A DNA stretch of 64,000 nucleotides. It comes from Polynucleobacter difficilis (GTDB lineage: Bacteria; Pseudomonadota; Gammaproteobacteria; Burkholderiales; Burkholderiaceae). The translations under genes and the position numbers were made by a program. The stretch spans positions 1 through 64,000 of the forward strand of contig NZ_CP023276.1 of assembly GCF_003065365.1 (NCBI RefSeq). The letters are read 5' to 3'. Within the stretch, counting starts at the first letter, position 1; every line of letters begins with the position of its first letter. Of this stretch, positions 24,661 to 37,481 are shown in pieces. A model generated the notes under the pieces. That model worked only from the letters and a program-made list of their open reading frames with translations, was not told where the DNA came from and searched no databases.

Positions 24661-24684
24661 GCCGGCGTCATCGCCGGCTTTTTT
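24661..24684 (+). terminator. Rho-independent terminator after the cytochrome c gene
   Basis: GCCGGCG (24661-24667), loop TCAT and CGCCGGC (24672-24678) form a perfect 7-bp GC stem followed by six T (24679-24684). It ends the plus-strand cytochrome transcript and abuts the rsmI stop on the other strand. Confidence 0.93.
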
Positions 24685-25588
24685 ATTTGCCCTCCAGCGC
24701 CAGCTGATACGCCTCTTTTTTCGATATACCCGTAATCGTGGAAATGACGTTCGCCAGTTCTTTGCTGCCCAAGAAGGGTTTGAGGGCCGCCACCCAGCGC
24801 AATATTTCTGCATGATTGGCTGGTGTATTGGTATTTTGCTCAGAAGCTGAAACAACCACAATAAATTCGCCTTTGAGGCTCTCGGCCTCACTCAGCCAGT
24901 TGGAAAGCTGACTGGGCCTTAAGTGGACAACCTGTTCAAATTTTTTAGTTAGCTCCCGCCCCACCATCACCATTCGGCTGTCGTCAAGGCAGGTCGCCAA
25001 CTTCAGTAGGGTATTGGCAATTTGATGCGGGGATTCAAAAAAAACCGTTGCCTTACTGCAATGGGCAATCTGCCTTAGCCACTCTTCCTGATCGCGCAAT
25101 TTGTGAGGCCAAAAGCCAAGAAACTGAAACTGCCCGTCCGACGGGAGGAGTACCGAACCCCCTACCGATACGGCGCTAGCAACGGCACTTGCGCCCGGTA
25201 TGGGCACAACCCGAAAACCAGCTAGGCCAGCAGCAGCAGCCAGACGGGCTCCTGGGTCGGATATGCCTGGCGTGCCCGCATCTGAAATGTAGGCCCAGCG
25301 CTCGCCTTGTTGCAGGCTCCCAATCAGCGTATCCGATGCAGAGGCTTCATTATGGGCATGCAGCGCCAAGCGTTTCTTATGTATGCCAAAGTGATTCAGT
25401 AGGGGCGCGCTATGGCGCGTATCCTCGCACGCAATTCCATCCACTGCATTCAGAATATGCAGTGCGCGCAAGGTGATATCGCCTAAGTTGCCAATGGGGG
25501 TTGCGACCATATACAAAGTAGATGCTGGGAAGTCTTGCTGATTTAGAAAATCAGTCGACCACGTATTGGGCATGCTAGTAGTAACCAT
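24683..25588 (-). CDS. rsmI: 16S rRNA (cytidine-1402-2'-O)-methyltransferase RsmI
   Basis: RsmI methylates the ribose of C1402 in the 16S decoding centre. The product is 301 residues from the ATG at 25588. The family start is LYMVATPIGNLGDITLRAL, followed by EDTRHSAPLLNHFGI and YISDAGTPGISDPGARL, typical of tetrapyrrole-methylase-like enzymes. An upstream in-frame GTG at 25621 and a later ATG are alternatives; none has a strong ribosome site. It is divergent from the SIS gene, as rsmI and diaA are in enterobacteria. Confidence 0.93.
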   Translation of the reverse strand: MVTTSMPNTWSTDFLNQQDFPASTLYMVATPIGNLGDITLRALHILNAVDGIACEDTRHSAPLLNHFGIHKKRLALHAHNEASASDTLIGSLQQGERWAYISDAGTPGISDPGARLAAAAGLAGFRVVPIPGASAVASAVSVGGSVLLPSDGQFQFLGFWPHKLRDQEEWLRQIAHCSKATVFFESPHQIANTLLKLATCLDDSRMVMVGRELTKKFEQVVHLRPSQLSNWLSEAESLKGEFIVVVSASEQNTNTPANHAEILRWVAALKPFLGSKELANVISTITGISKKEAYQLALEGK

Positions 25589-25691
25589 GGACTGATTATG
25601 CAGAAAAAAGCCAATAGGCACGAGTAATTCATGGCGCGTGCTGTGCGGCCATAAAGCGCATTAGGGCCTTTGTTTGGCGCATAATATTGCC

Positions 25692-26294
25692 ATGGATACA
25701 AAAATACTGAATCGACTAAGCGAGCGTGCATCCGCACATTTTGTTGAGAGCATCGCAGTAAAGCAAGAGGCTCTAAAGTTGCTACCAGAACATGTTGCTA
25801 AAGGCGTTGTAGCCATGGCAAATTGCTTACAGTCGGGCGGAAAAATATTGGCTTGTGGCAACGGTGGATCTGCGGCCGACGCGCAGCATTTTGCCGCTGA
25901 ATTACTTGGTCGATTTGAGCGCGAGCGTCGCGAGTTAGCAGCAATAGCGCTTACCACCGACAGTTCTATCCTAACGGCAATCGCTAACGACTATCACTAC
26001 GACGAGATCTTTAGCAAGCAAGTTCGCGGCCTTGGAAAAAAAGGCGATATCTTGTTGGCGATCTCGACATCAGGAAATTCAAAAAATGTGGTCGCAGCGA
26101 TTGAAGCCGCAAAAAAAATTGGCATGCACGTCATTGCGCTTACCGGCAATGGCGGCGGAAAAATAGCGGGACTTTTAGGAGAGCACGACATTCATTTGTG
26201 CGCTCCCTCTACTCGCACTGCACGCATTCAAGAAACGCATTTAGTATTACTGCACAGCCTGTGCGATGGCGTTGATCATCTACTCTTAGATTAA
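25692..26294 (+). CDS. SIS-domain protein, DiaA/GmhA family
   Basis: A 200-residue SIS protein with [28 protein letters not shown] and [20 protein letters not shown]. Automatic annotation usually calls this family phosphoheptose isomerase (GmhA). The context argues for DiaA, the DnaA-binding initiation factor: it is divergent from rsmI and followed by a dolP-like gene, the arrangement of E. coli rsmI ... diaA-dolP. The ATG at 25692 is preferred over a TTG at 25674. The two functions cannot be separated by sequence alone. Confidence 0.88.
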   Translation: MDTKILNRLSERASAHFVESIAVKQEALKLLPEHVAKGVVAMANCLQSGGKILACGNGGSAADAQHFAAELLGRFERERRELAAIALTTDSSILTAIANDYHYDEIFSKQVRGLGKKGDILLAISTSGNSKNVVAAIEAAKKIGMHVIALTGNGGGKIAGLLGEHDIHLCAPSTRTARIQETHLVLLHSLCDGVDHLLLD

Positions 26295-26306
26295 ATAGGA
26301 AATCAC

Positions 26307-26948
26307 ATGACGCAATGGATGAAGTGGTCTCTTGGGTTCATAGCAACAGCGCTCCTGAGCGGGTGTGGAATTTTGGCGGTGGGCGCGGTGACCGGAACTA
26401 CCACCATTCTTGCCGATCGCAGGTCGCCTGGCGTGCAAGCAATTGATGTCGGTATTCAGCTAGAGGCAGGCAATCAGCTCATCAAGCGCTATGGTGATAA
26501 CGCACACATTACAGTCACATCGTTTAATCAAAAAGTCTTGTTGACAGGCGAAGCAAAAGACGCCGACATCAAGGGCGCAGCAGGCGCCTATGTGCAGAGT
26601 TTAAAAAACGTCCGTACTGTATTTAATGAAATTGTGATTGGGCCAAATAGTTCATTTACTGCGCGCGCGAACGATACGTATCTTGCCTCCCGCATCAAAA
26701 CACAAATGATCTTTACGAACGAATTGCCATCCAACTCGATGAATATTGTGGTCGAGGCAAGCAATGTTTATTTGATGGGAATCTTGACAAAAGCAGAAGC
26801 AGAGCGCGCAAAAAAAGTGGCAAGCAATACGAGTGGTGTCAAACAAGTGTTCGTATTTTTTGACATCATTTCCGATGCGGAAAGACTGCGTCTTGAGCAA
26901 GAAGGTAAAGCAGATAGATCACAGCCCAACACAAACGTAAACAATTAA
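26307..26948 (+). CDS. dolP: DolP-like BON-domain outer-membrane lipoprotein
   Basis: A 213-residue lipoprotein with signal peptide and lipobox LLSGC, Cys20 being the lipidated residue. Two BON domains follow (about 50-115 and 125-195), as in DolP (YraP), which supports outer-membrane integrity and the BAM machinery in E. coli. A polar Asn/Gln/Asp-rich tail ends the protein. It starts 12 bases after the SIS gene stop, so the two form an operon. The DolP assignment rests on domain layout and context. Confidence 0.88.
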   Translation: MTQWMKWSLGFIATALLSGCGILAVGAVTGTTTILADRRSPGVQAIDVGIQLEAGNQLIKRYGDNAHITVTSFNQKVLLTGEAKDADIKGAAGAYVQSLKNVRTVFNEIVIGPNSSFTARANDTYLASRIKTQMIFTNELPSNSMNIVVEASNVYLMGILTKAEAERAKKVASNTSGVKQVFVFFDIISDAERLRLEQEGKADRSQPNTNVNN

Positions 26949-26972
26949 CCTCAACTTGTTTTATGTCATCAA

Positions 26973-26998
26973 TGCCCATGCATGCATGGGCATTTTTT
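26973..26998 (+). terminator. Rho-independent terminator after dolP
   Basis: TGCCCATGCATGCATGGGCA at 26973-26992 is a perfect 20-bp palindrome that folds into an 8-bp stem with a CATG loop, followed by six T. It ends the SIS-dolP transcript and abuts the convergent GNAT gene. Confidence 0.92.
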
Positions 26999-27647
26999 AT
27001 GGTTGGCTTTGCATGCCATAAAACCAACGCCACATTTGTTTGGATTGTTTTAGGTTTGCCTTGAGGGCGTAGTCAAGGTCCGCCATGTGCTCTTGCGATG
27101 CTTCATGCAAAATACTTTGCGCATTTACTGGCGGCAAAATTAAATATGCATCCGCATCGCCGTAAGCGAATTCCACTCGCATACCAAGCTTCTGCGCTAA
27201 GTGCATCATCGCTTTGTTTTTCGCTAAGCAATGCACAAATAAAGTATCGATGTGCGTATTGCGTGCATGGACAGCAGCGCGCGCTAAGAGTGCTGCGCCT
27301 AGACCGCGATGGCGGCTGTCGTGCAAGACAGAAACTCCAAACTCCGCAAAGCGCGGGCCGTCCTTAGCTGGTGGTACATACGCAAGATGCGCAATGCCGA
27401 CAAGGTCCAGTGCGTCATTAAAAACACCAAACAACGCATCGCGGCTGAAATCCAGGTTTGCTACGTAACGCTCGATGACCGTATCCGAGGTGGGCGAGCC
27501 GAAGCGCAAGTGGCGGTCGTCAGCCTCTAAGGCCAAAAAATGCCTTAATACGGCGGCACCATGGCTGTCGTCAAGCTCGCGGACCGGCGCTGCTGGAGTG
27601 GGCGCTAGCCTTGTAGTGCGGGCGGCGGCGGATGGTGTGGGTGTCAT
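26997..27647 (-). CDS. GNAT-family N-acetyltransferase
   Basis: A 216-residue protein with a GNAT domain: FAEFGVSVLHDSRHRGLGAALLARAAVHAR contains the acetyl-CoA loop (RHRGLGAAL), and FVHCLAKNKAMMHLAQKLGM is the typical C-terminal part. The N-terminal 25 residues are Pro/Ala/Thr-rich and probably disordered. The substrate is unknown. It lies alone on the minus strand, divergent from the rRNA operon. Confidence 0.85.
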   Translation of the reverse strand: MTPTPSAAARTTRLAPTPAAPVRELDDSHGAAVLRHFLALEADDRHLRFGSPTSDTVIERYVANLDFSRDALFGVFNDALDLVGIAHLAYVPPAKDGPRFAEFGVSVLHDSRHRGLGAALLARAAVHARNTHIDTLFVHCLAKNKAMMHLAQKLGMRVEFAYGDADAYLILPPVNAQSILHEASQEHMADLDYALKANLKQSKQMWRWFYGMQSQP

Positions 27648-27837
27648 TCAGACCACTCTAGCAGAACGGCTGGAATAAATCAGGGTTTTCCCTAGTTTAT
27701 TTGCTCAGAACAAAAAGACGGAAGATTTTTAAAAACTCAGCAAAAAAAGTCTATTTCTTAACTTATTGATTTGTATGCATATTTCGCTAAACCTGCAAAA
27801 AAACATGCAAATAATAGGAAAAAGACTACGAAAGGTG

Positions 27838-27866
27838 TTGACAGACCTCTACAGTCATGGCATAGT
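27838..27866 (+). promoter_or_regulatory. rRNA operon promoter
   Basis: TTGACA at 27838-27843 and CATAGT at 27861-27866 are separated by 17 bp. The upstream stretch, about 27710-27830, is A/T-rich with A-tracts and could act as an UP element. The downstream bases CTCACCTCTCTG form a pyrimidine-rich discriminator. The rest of the 427-bp gap between the GNAT gene and 16S is leader RNA. Confidence 0.82.
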
Positions 27867-28074
27867 CTCACCTCTCTGCCGAAACATTTTTATTTAAAGC
27901 GTTTTGGCCCTCTTTAAAAAATAGTCAATCGATAATTGTGGGTACTGAGTGAAAGCATCCAGTCCTTCGGGACAGATGTAAATAAACAGTACTCAATGTC
28001 AGTAAAAAGATTTGGTTTTATAACCAAGTCAATTTCTAATATGAGTGCGACGGACCGCAAGGTTCACAGTGATT
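27867..28074 (+). other. 16S leader RNA with boxA and processing-stem arm
   Basis: The leader carries a boxA-like CCCTCTTTAAAAA at 27908-27920 for antitermination. The 23-nt segment 27924-27946 is complementary, with one G-U and one mismatch, to 29632-29654 after 16S, forming the long stem expected for RNase III release of pre-16S. A CATC..GTCC-TTCG-GGAC..GATG hairpin spans 27956-27978. Confidence 0.75.
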
Positions 28075-29610
<1,536 letters not shown>

Positions 29611-29666
29611 GAAAAAAGATGCCGTAGCTTTAGTGCCCACACTTATCGATTGACAACAAAAGCCAC

Positions 29667-29743
29667 GGGTCTGTAGCTCAGCTGGTTAGAGCACCGTCTT
29701 GATAAGGCGGGGGTCGTAGGTTCAAGTCCTACCAGACCCACCA
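29667..29743 (+). tRNA. tRNA-Ile (anticodon GAT)
   Basis: A 77-nt cloverleaf in the 16S-23S spacer: acceptor GGGTCTG/CAGACCC, anticodon loop CTTGATAAG giving GAT, T arm GTAGGTTCAAGTCCTAC, CCA encoded. Confidence 0.98.
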
Positions 29744-29773
29744 CCATAAGCAATACAGACTTAGTGGGTCGAT

Positions 29774-29849
29774 GGGGGATTAGCTCAGCTGGGAGAGCAC
29801 CTGCTTTGCAAGCAGGGGGTCGTCGGTTCGATCCCGTCATCCTCCACCA
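29774..29849 (+). tRNA. tRNA-Ala (anticodon TGC)
   Basis: A 76-nt cloverleaf 30 bases after tRNA-Ile: acceptor GGGGGAT/ATCCTCC with one G-U, anticodon loop TTTGCAA giving TGC, T arm GTCGGTTCGATCCCGTC, CCA encoded. The Ile-Ala spacer pair is the usual proteobacterial arrangement. Confidence 0.98.
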
Positions 29850-30096
29850 TCATCTAAATGTCAAAACTAAGCGAATGCAGCACGTTTAGTTTTGCCATTT
29901 ATGGCTGTTCTTTAAAAATTTGAGTAAGCAATGCGTTTGATGCATCTTTTGAGAGTGCGTCAAACATAAGTAGTATGGGTAAAGATTGAATCATCAGTAA
30001 TACAAGCAATAAGTTTTATTTGTTTGGATTACGGCGCAAACATGTCAGAAGTAGAAGTAAAACCTATAGCGTTTACTAGCAATGGTGCTCGTTATA
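29850..30096 (+). other. Spacer between tRNA-Ala and 23S with boxA and stem arm
   Basis: A second boxA-like TGTTCTTTAAAAA lies at 29906-29918. Directly after it TTTGAGTAAGCAAT (29919-29932) is perfectly complementary to 33026-33039 after 23S, and GATTGAATC (29984-29992) to 33004-33012. These form the base of the pre-23S processing stem. No gene is seen here. Confidence 0.75.
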
Positions 30097-32971
<2,875 letters not shown>

Positions 32972-33070
32972 ATAACCAGCACTATTGTGTTGGCTGTTTG
33001 CGAGATTCAATCGCTTATCCAATAAATTGCTTACTCAAATGGGGTTGTAGATGTATTACAGCCCACCCTC

Positions 33071-33190
33071 TACGCCCGGTGACCATAGCGAGTTGGAACC
33101 ACCCCTTCCCATCCCGAACAGGACCGTGAAACGACTCAACGCCGATGATAGTGCGGATTACCCGTGTGAAAGTAGGTAATTGCCGGGCAC
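33071..33190 (+). rRNA. rrf: 5S ribosomal RNA
   Basis: About 120 nt, opening TACGCCCGGTGACCATAGCG and closing TTGCCGGGCAC, with GCCCGG/CCGGGC forming helix I. The interior CCATCCCGAACAG and helix IV region are typical. Exact ends may shift by one or two bases. Confidence 0.94.
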
Positions 33191-33198
33191 CAATGCGA

Positions 33199-33229
33199 CG
33201 CCCAGACCCTTTTAGGTCTGGGCGTTTTT
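33199..33229 (+). terminator. rRNA operon terminator
   Basis: CGCCCAGACC (33199-33208), loop CTTTTA and GGTCTGGGCG (33215-33224) make a perfect 10-bp stem followed by five T. It follows 5S by about ten bases and closes the rRNA operon. Confidence 0.94.
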
Positions 33230-33252
33230 ACTTGTGCAACGCCTTTTTAGGA

Positions 33253-33281
33253 TTGACAGCAGTGCTAGAAGAGGCGAAAAT
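33253..33281 (+). promoter_or_regulatory. Likely promoter of the tRNA-tuf operon
   Basis: TTGACA at 33253-33258 is consensus; 17 bp later GAAAAT (33276-33281) is a weak -10. It lies right after the rRNA terminator and just before tRNA-Tyr, where a strong promoter for the tRNA-tuf block is expected. Confidence 0.6.
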
Positions 33282-33292
33282 TTAAGGTTCCC

Positions 33293-33378
33293 GGAGAGAT
33301 GCCCGAGCGGCTAAAGGGGGCAGACTGTAAATCTGTTGGCTTACGCCTACGTTGGTTCGAATCCAACTCTCTCCACCA
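33293..33378 (+). tRNA. tRNA-Tyr (anticodon GTA)
   Basis: An 86-nt tRNA with a long variable arm, as expected for bacterial tRNA-Tyr. Acceptor GGAGAGA/TCTCTCC, anticodon segment CAGACTGTAAATCTG giving GTA, T arm GTTGGTTCGAATCCAAC, CCA encoded. Confidence 0.97.
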
Positions 33379-33454
33379 GTTGTTTTGTAAGAAAGTATTA
33401 AGTGTTTTAAGCGGGTTAGTTGGGGATGTTGCAGATTATTGAAATTGATACGCT

Positions 33455-33528
33455 GCGGGTGTAGCTCAATGGTAGAGCTGAAGCCTTCCAAGCTTATGAC
33501 GAGGGTTCGATTCCCTTCACCCGCTCCA
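33455..33528 (+). tRNA. tRNA-Gly (anticodon TCC)
   Basis: A 74-nt cloverleaf: acceptor GCGGGTG/CACCCGC, anticodon loop CTTCCAA giving TCC, T arm GAGGGTTCGATTCCCTT, CCA encoded. It stands in the Tyr-Gly-Thr-tuf order. Confidence 0.97.
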
Positions 33529-33553
33529 GCATTGCGGAGCATTTTGGAAATTC

Positions 33554-33628
<75 letters not shown>

Positions 33629-33688
33629 CAATTGAAGTTGAGTTAACGCGCAGTTCATTTGCAATTGATTTAATTAAAGAGTTATTTA

Positions 33689-34895
33689 AAGGCAGACAAA
33701 AAAATGGCAAAAGAAAAGTTTGAGCGGACAAAACCGCACGTAAACGTTGGTACGATTGGTCACGTTGACCATGGTAAGACCACCCTCACTGCAGCAATTG
33801 CAACCGTGCTGTCAAAAGCATTTGGTGGCGAAGCAAAAGCATACGATCAGATCGATGCTGCTCCAGAAGAAAAAGCACGTGGTATTACGATTAATACCGC
33901 GCACGTTGAGTATGAAACAGCGAACCGCCACTATGCGCACGTCGATTGCCCAGGCCACGCTGACTATGTGAAGAACATGATTACCGGCGCAGCCCAGATG
34001 GACGGCGCTATTTTGGTTTGCTCTGCAGCCGACGGCCCAATGCCACAAACCCGTGAGCACATCCTCTTGGCTCGCCAAGTTGGCGTGCCTTACATCATCG
34101 TCTTTCTAAACAAGTGCGACATGGTGGACGACGAAGAACTCCTCGAGCTCGTCGAGATGGAAGTGCGTGAGCTTCTCTCCAAGTACAAGTTCCCTGGCGA
34201 TGACACACCAATCGTGCGTGGTTCTGCTAAGTTAGCCTTGGATGGCGACGAAGGTCCTTTGGGCAAAGAAGCCATCATGAAATTGGCTGAAGCCTTAGAT
34301 ACCTTTATCCCCACACCAGAGCGCGCAGTTGACGGCGCTTTCTTGATGCCAGTAGAAGATGTGTTCTCGATCTCTGGCCGCGGTACGGTAGTAACTGGCC
34401 GTATTGAGCGCGGTATCGTTAAGGTCGGTGAAGAGATTGAAATCATCGGTATCAAGCCAACACTCAAGACAACCTGTACTGGTGTTGAGATGTTCCGTAA
34501 ATTGCTCGACCAAGGTCAAGCGGGCGATAACGTTGGTATCTTATTGCGCGGTACTAAGCGTGAAGAAGTCGAGCGCGGTCAAGTATTGGCTAAGCCAGGC
34601 TCAATCACCCCACACACCCACTTTACTGCTGAGGTTTACATCTTAGGTAAAGACGAAGGTGGTCGTCATACTCCCTTCTTTAACAACTACCGTCCTCAGT
34701 TTTACTTCCGTACTACGGACGTAACGGGTTCGATCGAGTTGCCAAAAGACAAAGAGATGGTCATGCCGGGCGATAACGTCAGCATTACCGTCAAACTCAT
34801 CGCCCCAATCGCGATGGAAGAAGGTTTGCGTTTTGCGATCCGTGAAGGTGGCCGTACTGTTGGCGCCGGCGTGGTAGCAAAGATTTTGGCTTAAT
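33689..34895 (+). repeat. Direct repeat copy A: tuf coding sequence plus 15 upstream bases
   Basis: About 1.2 kb appears base-identical to 50479-51685. The match begins at AAGGCAGACAAAAAA before the ATG and stops within a base or two of the stop codon; flanks differ at once. All frames, including untranslated ones, give the same translations in both copies, which supports DNA identity. Confidence 0.9.
33704..34894 (+). CDS. tuf: Elongation factor Tu, copy 1
   Basis: EF-Tu delivers aminoacyl-tRNA to the ribosome as a GTP complex. The 396-residue protein has GHVDHGKT at 19-26, DCPGHADY and NKCD for GTP binding, then the two beta-barrel domains. It is the tufB-position copy, in the Tyr-Gly-Thr-tuf-Trp block. 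Protein and DNA are identical to the copy at 50494-51684, including 15 bases before the ATG, so the pair is being homogenised. GGCAG lies shortly before the start. Confidence 0.98.
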   Translation: MAKEKFERTKPHVNVGTIGHVDHGKTTLTAAIATVLSKAFGGEAKAYDQIDAAPEEKARGITINTAHVEYETANRHYAHVDCPGHADYVKNMITGAAQMDGAILVCSAADGPMPQTREHILLARQVGVPYIIVFLNKCDMVDDEELLELVEMEVRELLSKYKFPGDDTPIVRGSAKLALDGDEGPLGKEAIMKLAEALDTFIPTPERAVDGAFLMPVEDVFSISGRGTVVTGRIERGIVKVGEEIEIIGIKPTLKTTCTGVEMFRKLLDQGQAGDNVGILLRGTKREEVERGQVLAKPGSITPHTHFTAEVYILGKDEGGRHTPFFNNYRPQFYFRTTDVTGSIELPKDKEMVMPGDNVSITVKLIAPIAMEEGLRFAIREGGRTVGAGVVAKILA

Positions 34896-34911
34896 TTAGT
34901 TCATTAGATAA

Positions 34912-34987
34912 AGGGGTGTAGCTCAATTGGCAGAGCGTTGGTCTCCAAAACCAAAGGTTGGGGGTTCGATGCCCTCCGCCCCTGCCA
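34912..34987 (+). tRNA. tRNA-Trp (anticodon CCA)
   Basis: A 76-nt cloverleaf between tuf and secE: acceptor AGGGGTG/CGCCCCT, anticodon stem TTGGT/ACCAA with loop CTCCAAA giving CCA, CCA end encoded. The tuf-trnW-secE-nusG order is typical of proteobacteria. Confidence 0.97.
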
Positions 34988-35006
34988 CAGTTAAATAGAA
35001 AAGACT

Positions 35007-35384
35007 ATGTCGCAACAATCGCTAAATCAAACTGAACAAAAGAGCGGCTGGATTACATTCCTAGCCGTGATTTTGCTTGTCGCAGCCCTGGTGTTGTATT
35101 ACACCTTGGTGGACTATTCCATGGGCATTCGTTTGGCTGTGCTGTTTGGCGGTATTGCGCTGGCTATTTTAATTGTGGCCATTTCACCCGATGGGCGCCG
35201 TTTTATTGCGTACGCGGGTGATTCATGGCAAGAAGTAAAGAAAGTGGTGTGGCCAACCCGTCGTGAGTCCACACAGATGACACTCGTTGTATTTGGCTTT
35301 GTCGTGATCATGTCGCTTTTCTTGTGGCTTGCAGACAAATTAATTGAATGGCTTGTGTTTTCCGTATTCTTAGGCTGGAAGTGA
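35007..35384 (+). CDS. secE: Preprotein translocase subunit SecE
   Basis: SecE clamps the SecY channel in the inner membrane. The 125-residue protein is the three-helix proteobacterial form: two N-terminal helices (about 15-32 and 40-60), then the conserved amphipathic WQEVKKVVWPTRRES and a third membrane helix (about 95-118). nusG starts seven bases later. secY is in the same window at 61432. Confidence 0.95.
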   Translation: MSQQSLNQTEQKSGWITFLAVILLVAALVLYYTLVDYSMGIRLAVLFGGIALAILIVAISPDGRRFIAYAGDSWQEVKKVVWPTRRESTQMTLVVFGFVVIMSLFLWLADKLIEWLVFSVFLGWK

Positions 35385-35391
35385 GTAAAAA

Positions 35392-35964
35392 ATGACTGAT
35401 TCAGAATTAGCCACGAATCCACAGGCAACCGGCAATATGCGCTGGTATGTCATCCATGCTTACTCTGGAATGGAAAAAAGCGTTAAAAAAGGCCTGGAAG
35501 AGCGTATTGCACGCTCTGAAATGACCGATAAATTTGGCCGCATCCTTGTTCCGTCGGAAGAGGTCGTGGAGATAAAGGCAGGTCAAAAGTCGGTCTCCGA
35601 GCGCCGTTTTTTCCCCGGATATGTACTGATTGAGATGGAAATGACCGATGAATCGTGGCATTTGGTGAAAAACACGCCAAAAGTGACCGGTTTTGTTGGT
35701 GGTGTACGCAATCGCCCAAGCCCGATTTCCACTGCAGAAGTGACCAAAATCATGGATCAAATGCAGGCCGGGGTGGATAAACCCAAGCCCAAGACGCTAT
35801 TTGAGGTGGGTGAAATGGTTCGTGTCAAAGAAGGTCCATTTACCGATTTCAACGGAAACGTCGAAGAAGTGAATTATGAGAAGTCAAGATTACGCGTTTC
35901 TGTTACAATTTTTGGCCGCGGCACCCCAGTTGAGCTGGAGTTCGGCCAAGTAGAAAAGATGTAA
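35392..35964 (+). CDS. nusG: Transcription antitermination/termination factor NusG
   Basis: NusG binds RNA polymerase to raise elongation, couples it to the ribosome through S10 and supports Rho. The 190-residue product has an NGN domain ([20 protein letters not shown] ...) and a C-terminal KOW domain with [27 protein letters not shown]. It sits in the secE-nusG-rplK-rplA order. Confidence 0.97.
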   Translation: MTDSELATNPQATGNMRWYVIHAYSGMEKSVKKGLEERIARSEMTDKFGRILVPSEEVVEIKAGQKSVSERRFFPGYVLIEMEMTDESWHLVKNTPKVTGFVGGVRNRPSPISTAEVTKIMDQMQAGVDKPKPKTLFEVGEMVRVKEGPFTDFNGNVEEVNYEKSRLRVSVTIFGRGTPVELEFGQVEKM

Positions 35965-36113
35965 AAACAAGGACTTAGTCCGGTTTTGCAGTGCAGTAGT
36001 TTTAAGTGGTTAGCAATAACCGAGGAGCGGAGCTAGTAAGCCAAAAACTAGCAAAGCGTTTACTCAACAGCGGTCTTTCCTAATGAGGTGAGGCGCGCTT
36101 TTAGGAGCAACAC
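35965..36113 (+). promoter_or_regulatory. rplK leader region
   Basis: A 149-bp gap before rplK. GCTAGT (36032-36037) and ACTAGC (36047-36052) can pair, and AGGAG at 36101-36105 is the rplK ribosome site. In E. coli L1 represses the rplK-rplA message by binding this leader; a similar site is expected here but I cannot point to the L1 mimic with certainty. It may also hold a promoter. Confidence 0.45.
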
Positions 36114-36545
36114 ATGGCAAAGAAGATTATTGGCTTTATTAAGCTGCAGATTCCTGCAGGTAAAGCAAATCCATCCCCACCCGTAGGCCCAGCCTTGGGT
36201 CAGCGCGGTCTCAATATTATGGAATTCTGCAAAGCGTTTAATGCGCAAACGCAGAGCATGGAGCCAGGTCTCCCAATTCCAGTTGTGATTACAGCGTTTG
36301 CAGACAAGAGCTTCACCTTTGTGATGAAGACGCCTCCTGCGACTGTGTTCATTAAGAAAGCGGCCAAGATTGAAAAAGGCTCACCACGTCCACATACCGA
36401 CAAGGTCGGAAGCATTACACGTGCACAAGCAGAAGAAATTGCCAAGGCAAAAATGCCTGACTTAACAGCAGCTGACATGGACGCCGCTGTGCGCACCATC
36501 GCTGGAAGCGCCCGCTCCATGGGCATTACTGTGGAAGGAGTCTAA
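36114..36545 (+). CDS. rplK: 50S ribosomal protein L11
   Basis: L11 forms the GTPase-associated stalk base on 23S rRNA and is needed for RelA activation. The 143-residue product has the family opening [34 protein letters not shown] and the C-terminal RNA-binding part ending in [12 protein letters not shown]. rplA follows after two bases, so translation is coupled. Confidence 0.98.
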   Translation: MAKKIIGFIKLQIPAGKANPSPPVGPALGQRGLNIMEFCKAFNAQTQSMEPGLPIPVVITAFADKSFTFVMKTPPATVFIKKAAKIEKGSPRPHTDKVGSITRAQAEEIAKAKMPDLTAADMDAAVRTIAGSARSMGITVEGV

Positions 36546-36547
36546 TC

Positions 36548-37246
36548 ATGAAAATTTCTAAGCGCGTAAAAGCAATTCAGTCCAAGGTTGACCGCAATAA
36601 ATTCTATCCGCTCGACGAGGCGTTGAGCCTGGTGAAAGAGTGCGCAACAGCCAAATTCGATGAGTCAATCGACGTTGCTGTTCAGCTCGGCATTGATGCA
36701 AAAAAATCCGATCAAGTGGTTCGCGGCGCAGTGGTATTGCCAGCGGGCACCGGTAAGCACGTTCGCGTAGCGGTTTTTGCGCAAGGCGAAAAGGCAGAAC
36801 AAGCCAAAGCAGCTGGCGCAGAAATTGTTGGCATGGAAGATTTGGCAGAGCAAATCAAAGCCGGAAAAATTGACTTTGATATTTTGATTGCCTCTCCTGA
36901 CACCATGAAGATTGTAGGTACTTTAGGTCAGGTGCTGGGCCCACGTGGCTTGATGCCTAATCCAAAGGTTGGCACCGTAACCCCGGATGTTGCAACTGCT
37001 GTGAAGAATGCAAAAGCCGGTCAAGTCCAGTTCCGTGTTGATAAAGCCGGTATTGTGCACGCCACCATTGGTCGTCGTTCCTTTGAGCCAACAGCGCTCA
37101 AGAGCAACTTAATGGCATTGCTGGAGGCGCTCAATAAAGCGAAGCCACCAGCATCAAAAGGCATCTATTTAAAGAAGGTTGCCGTAAGCAGCACCATGGG
37201 TGCGGGCGTACGTGTTGATCAAGCATCACTGCAGGCAGCTCAATAA
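36548..37246 (+). CDS. rplA: 50S ribosomal protein L1
   Basis: L1 binds 23S rRNA at the E-site stalk and represses its own operon in E. coli. The 232-residue product has the usual [15 protein letters not shown] (about 130-144) and the C-terminal [17 protein letters not shown]. It is the last gene before the L10 leader. Confidence 0.98.
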   Translation: MKISKRVKAIQSKVDRNKFYPLDEALSLVKECATAKFDESIDVAVQLGIDAKKSDQVVRGAVVLPAGTGKHVRVAVFAQGEKAEQAKAAGAEIVGMEDLAEQIKAGKIDFDILIASPDTMKIVGTLGQVLGPRGLMPNPKVGTVTPDVATAVKNAKAGQVQFRVDKAGIVHATIGRRSFEPTALKSNLMALLEALNKAKPPASKGIYLKKVAVSSTMGAGVRVDQASLQAAQ

Positions 37247-37481
37247 GCTGTTTGTAAAAAAGAACTTTGGGTCGACTCTTGGCTCCCATTAGCGAGAGTC
37301 GAACATCAAAGACCGTTGGTGAGTCTGTGCATTGAAAGATGAATGGATTCTTAATTGTTGCGAAAGCAGTGACCAACGCAGATGGCGACCCTGAAACCGA
37401 TTTCACATAAATTGTGATTGATATATCAGACGCTGGTGTGCAACCCCAACTGGAAACAGTTGGTTTTTATGGAGTTAAACC
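37247..37481 (+). promoter_or_regulatory. L10 leader RNA with attenuator-like hairpin
   Basis: This 235-bp leader has three clear stems. TCGACTCT (37272-37279) pairs with AGAGTCGA (37295-37302). CGTTGGT (37314-37320) pairs with ACCAACG (37372-37378), enclosing a segment that looks like the L10 leader binding fold, where L10-L12 represses its own message. CCAACTG-GAAA-CAGTTGG (37446-37463) is a perfect 7-bp stem followed by five T, a terminator-like hairpin 13 bases before the rplJ start. The promoter within the gap is not assigned. Confidence 0.75.

Noticed and set aside
26973..26992. 20-bp perfect palindrome after dolP as an operator site
   Set aside because: It is followed by six T and lies at the end of an operon, so a terminator explains it.
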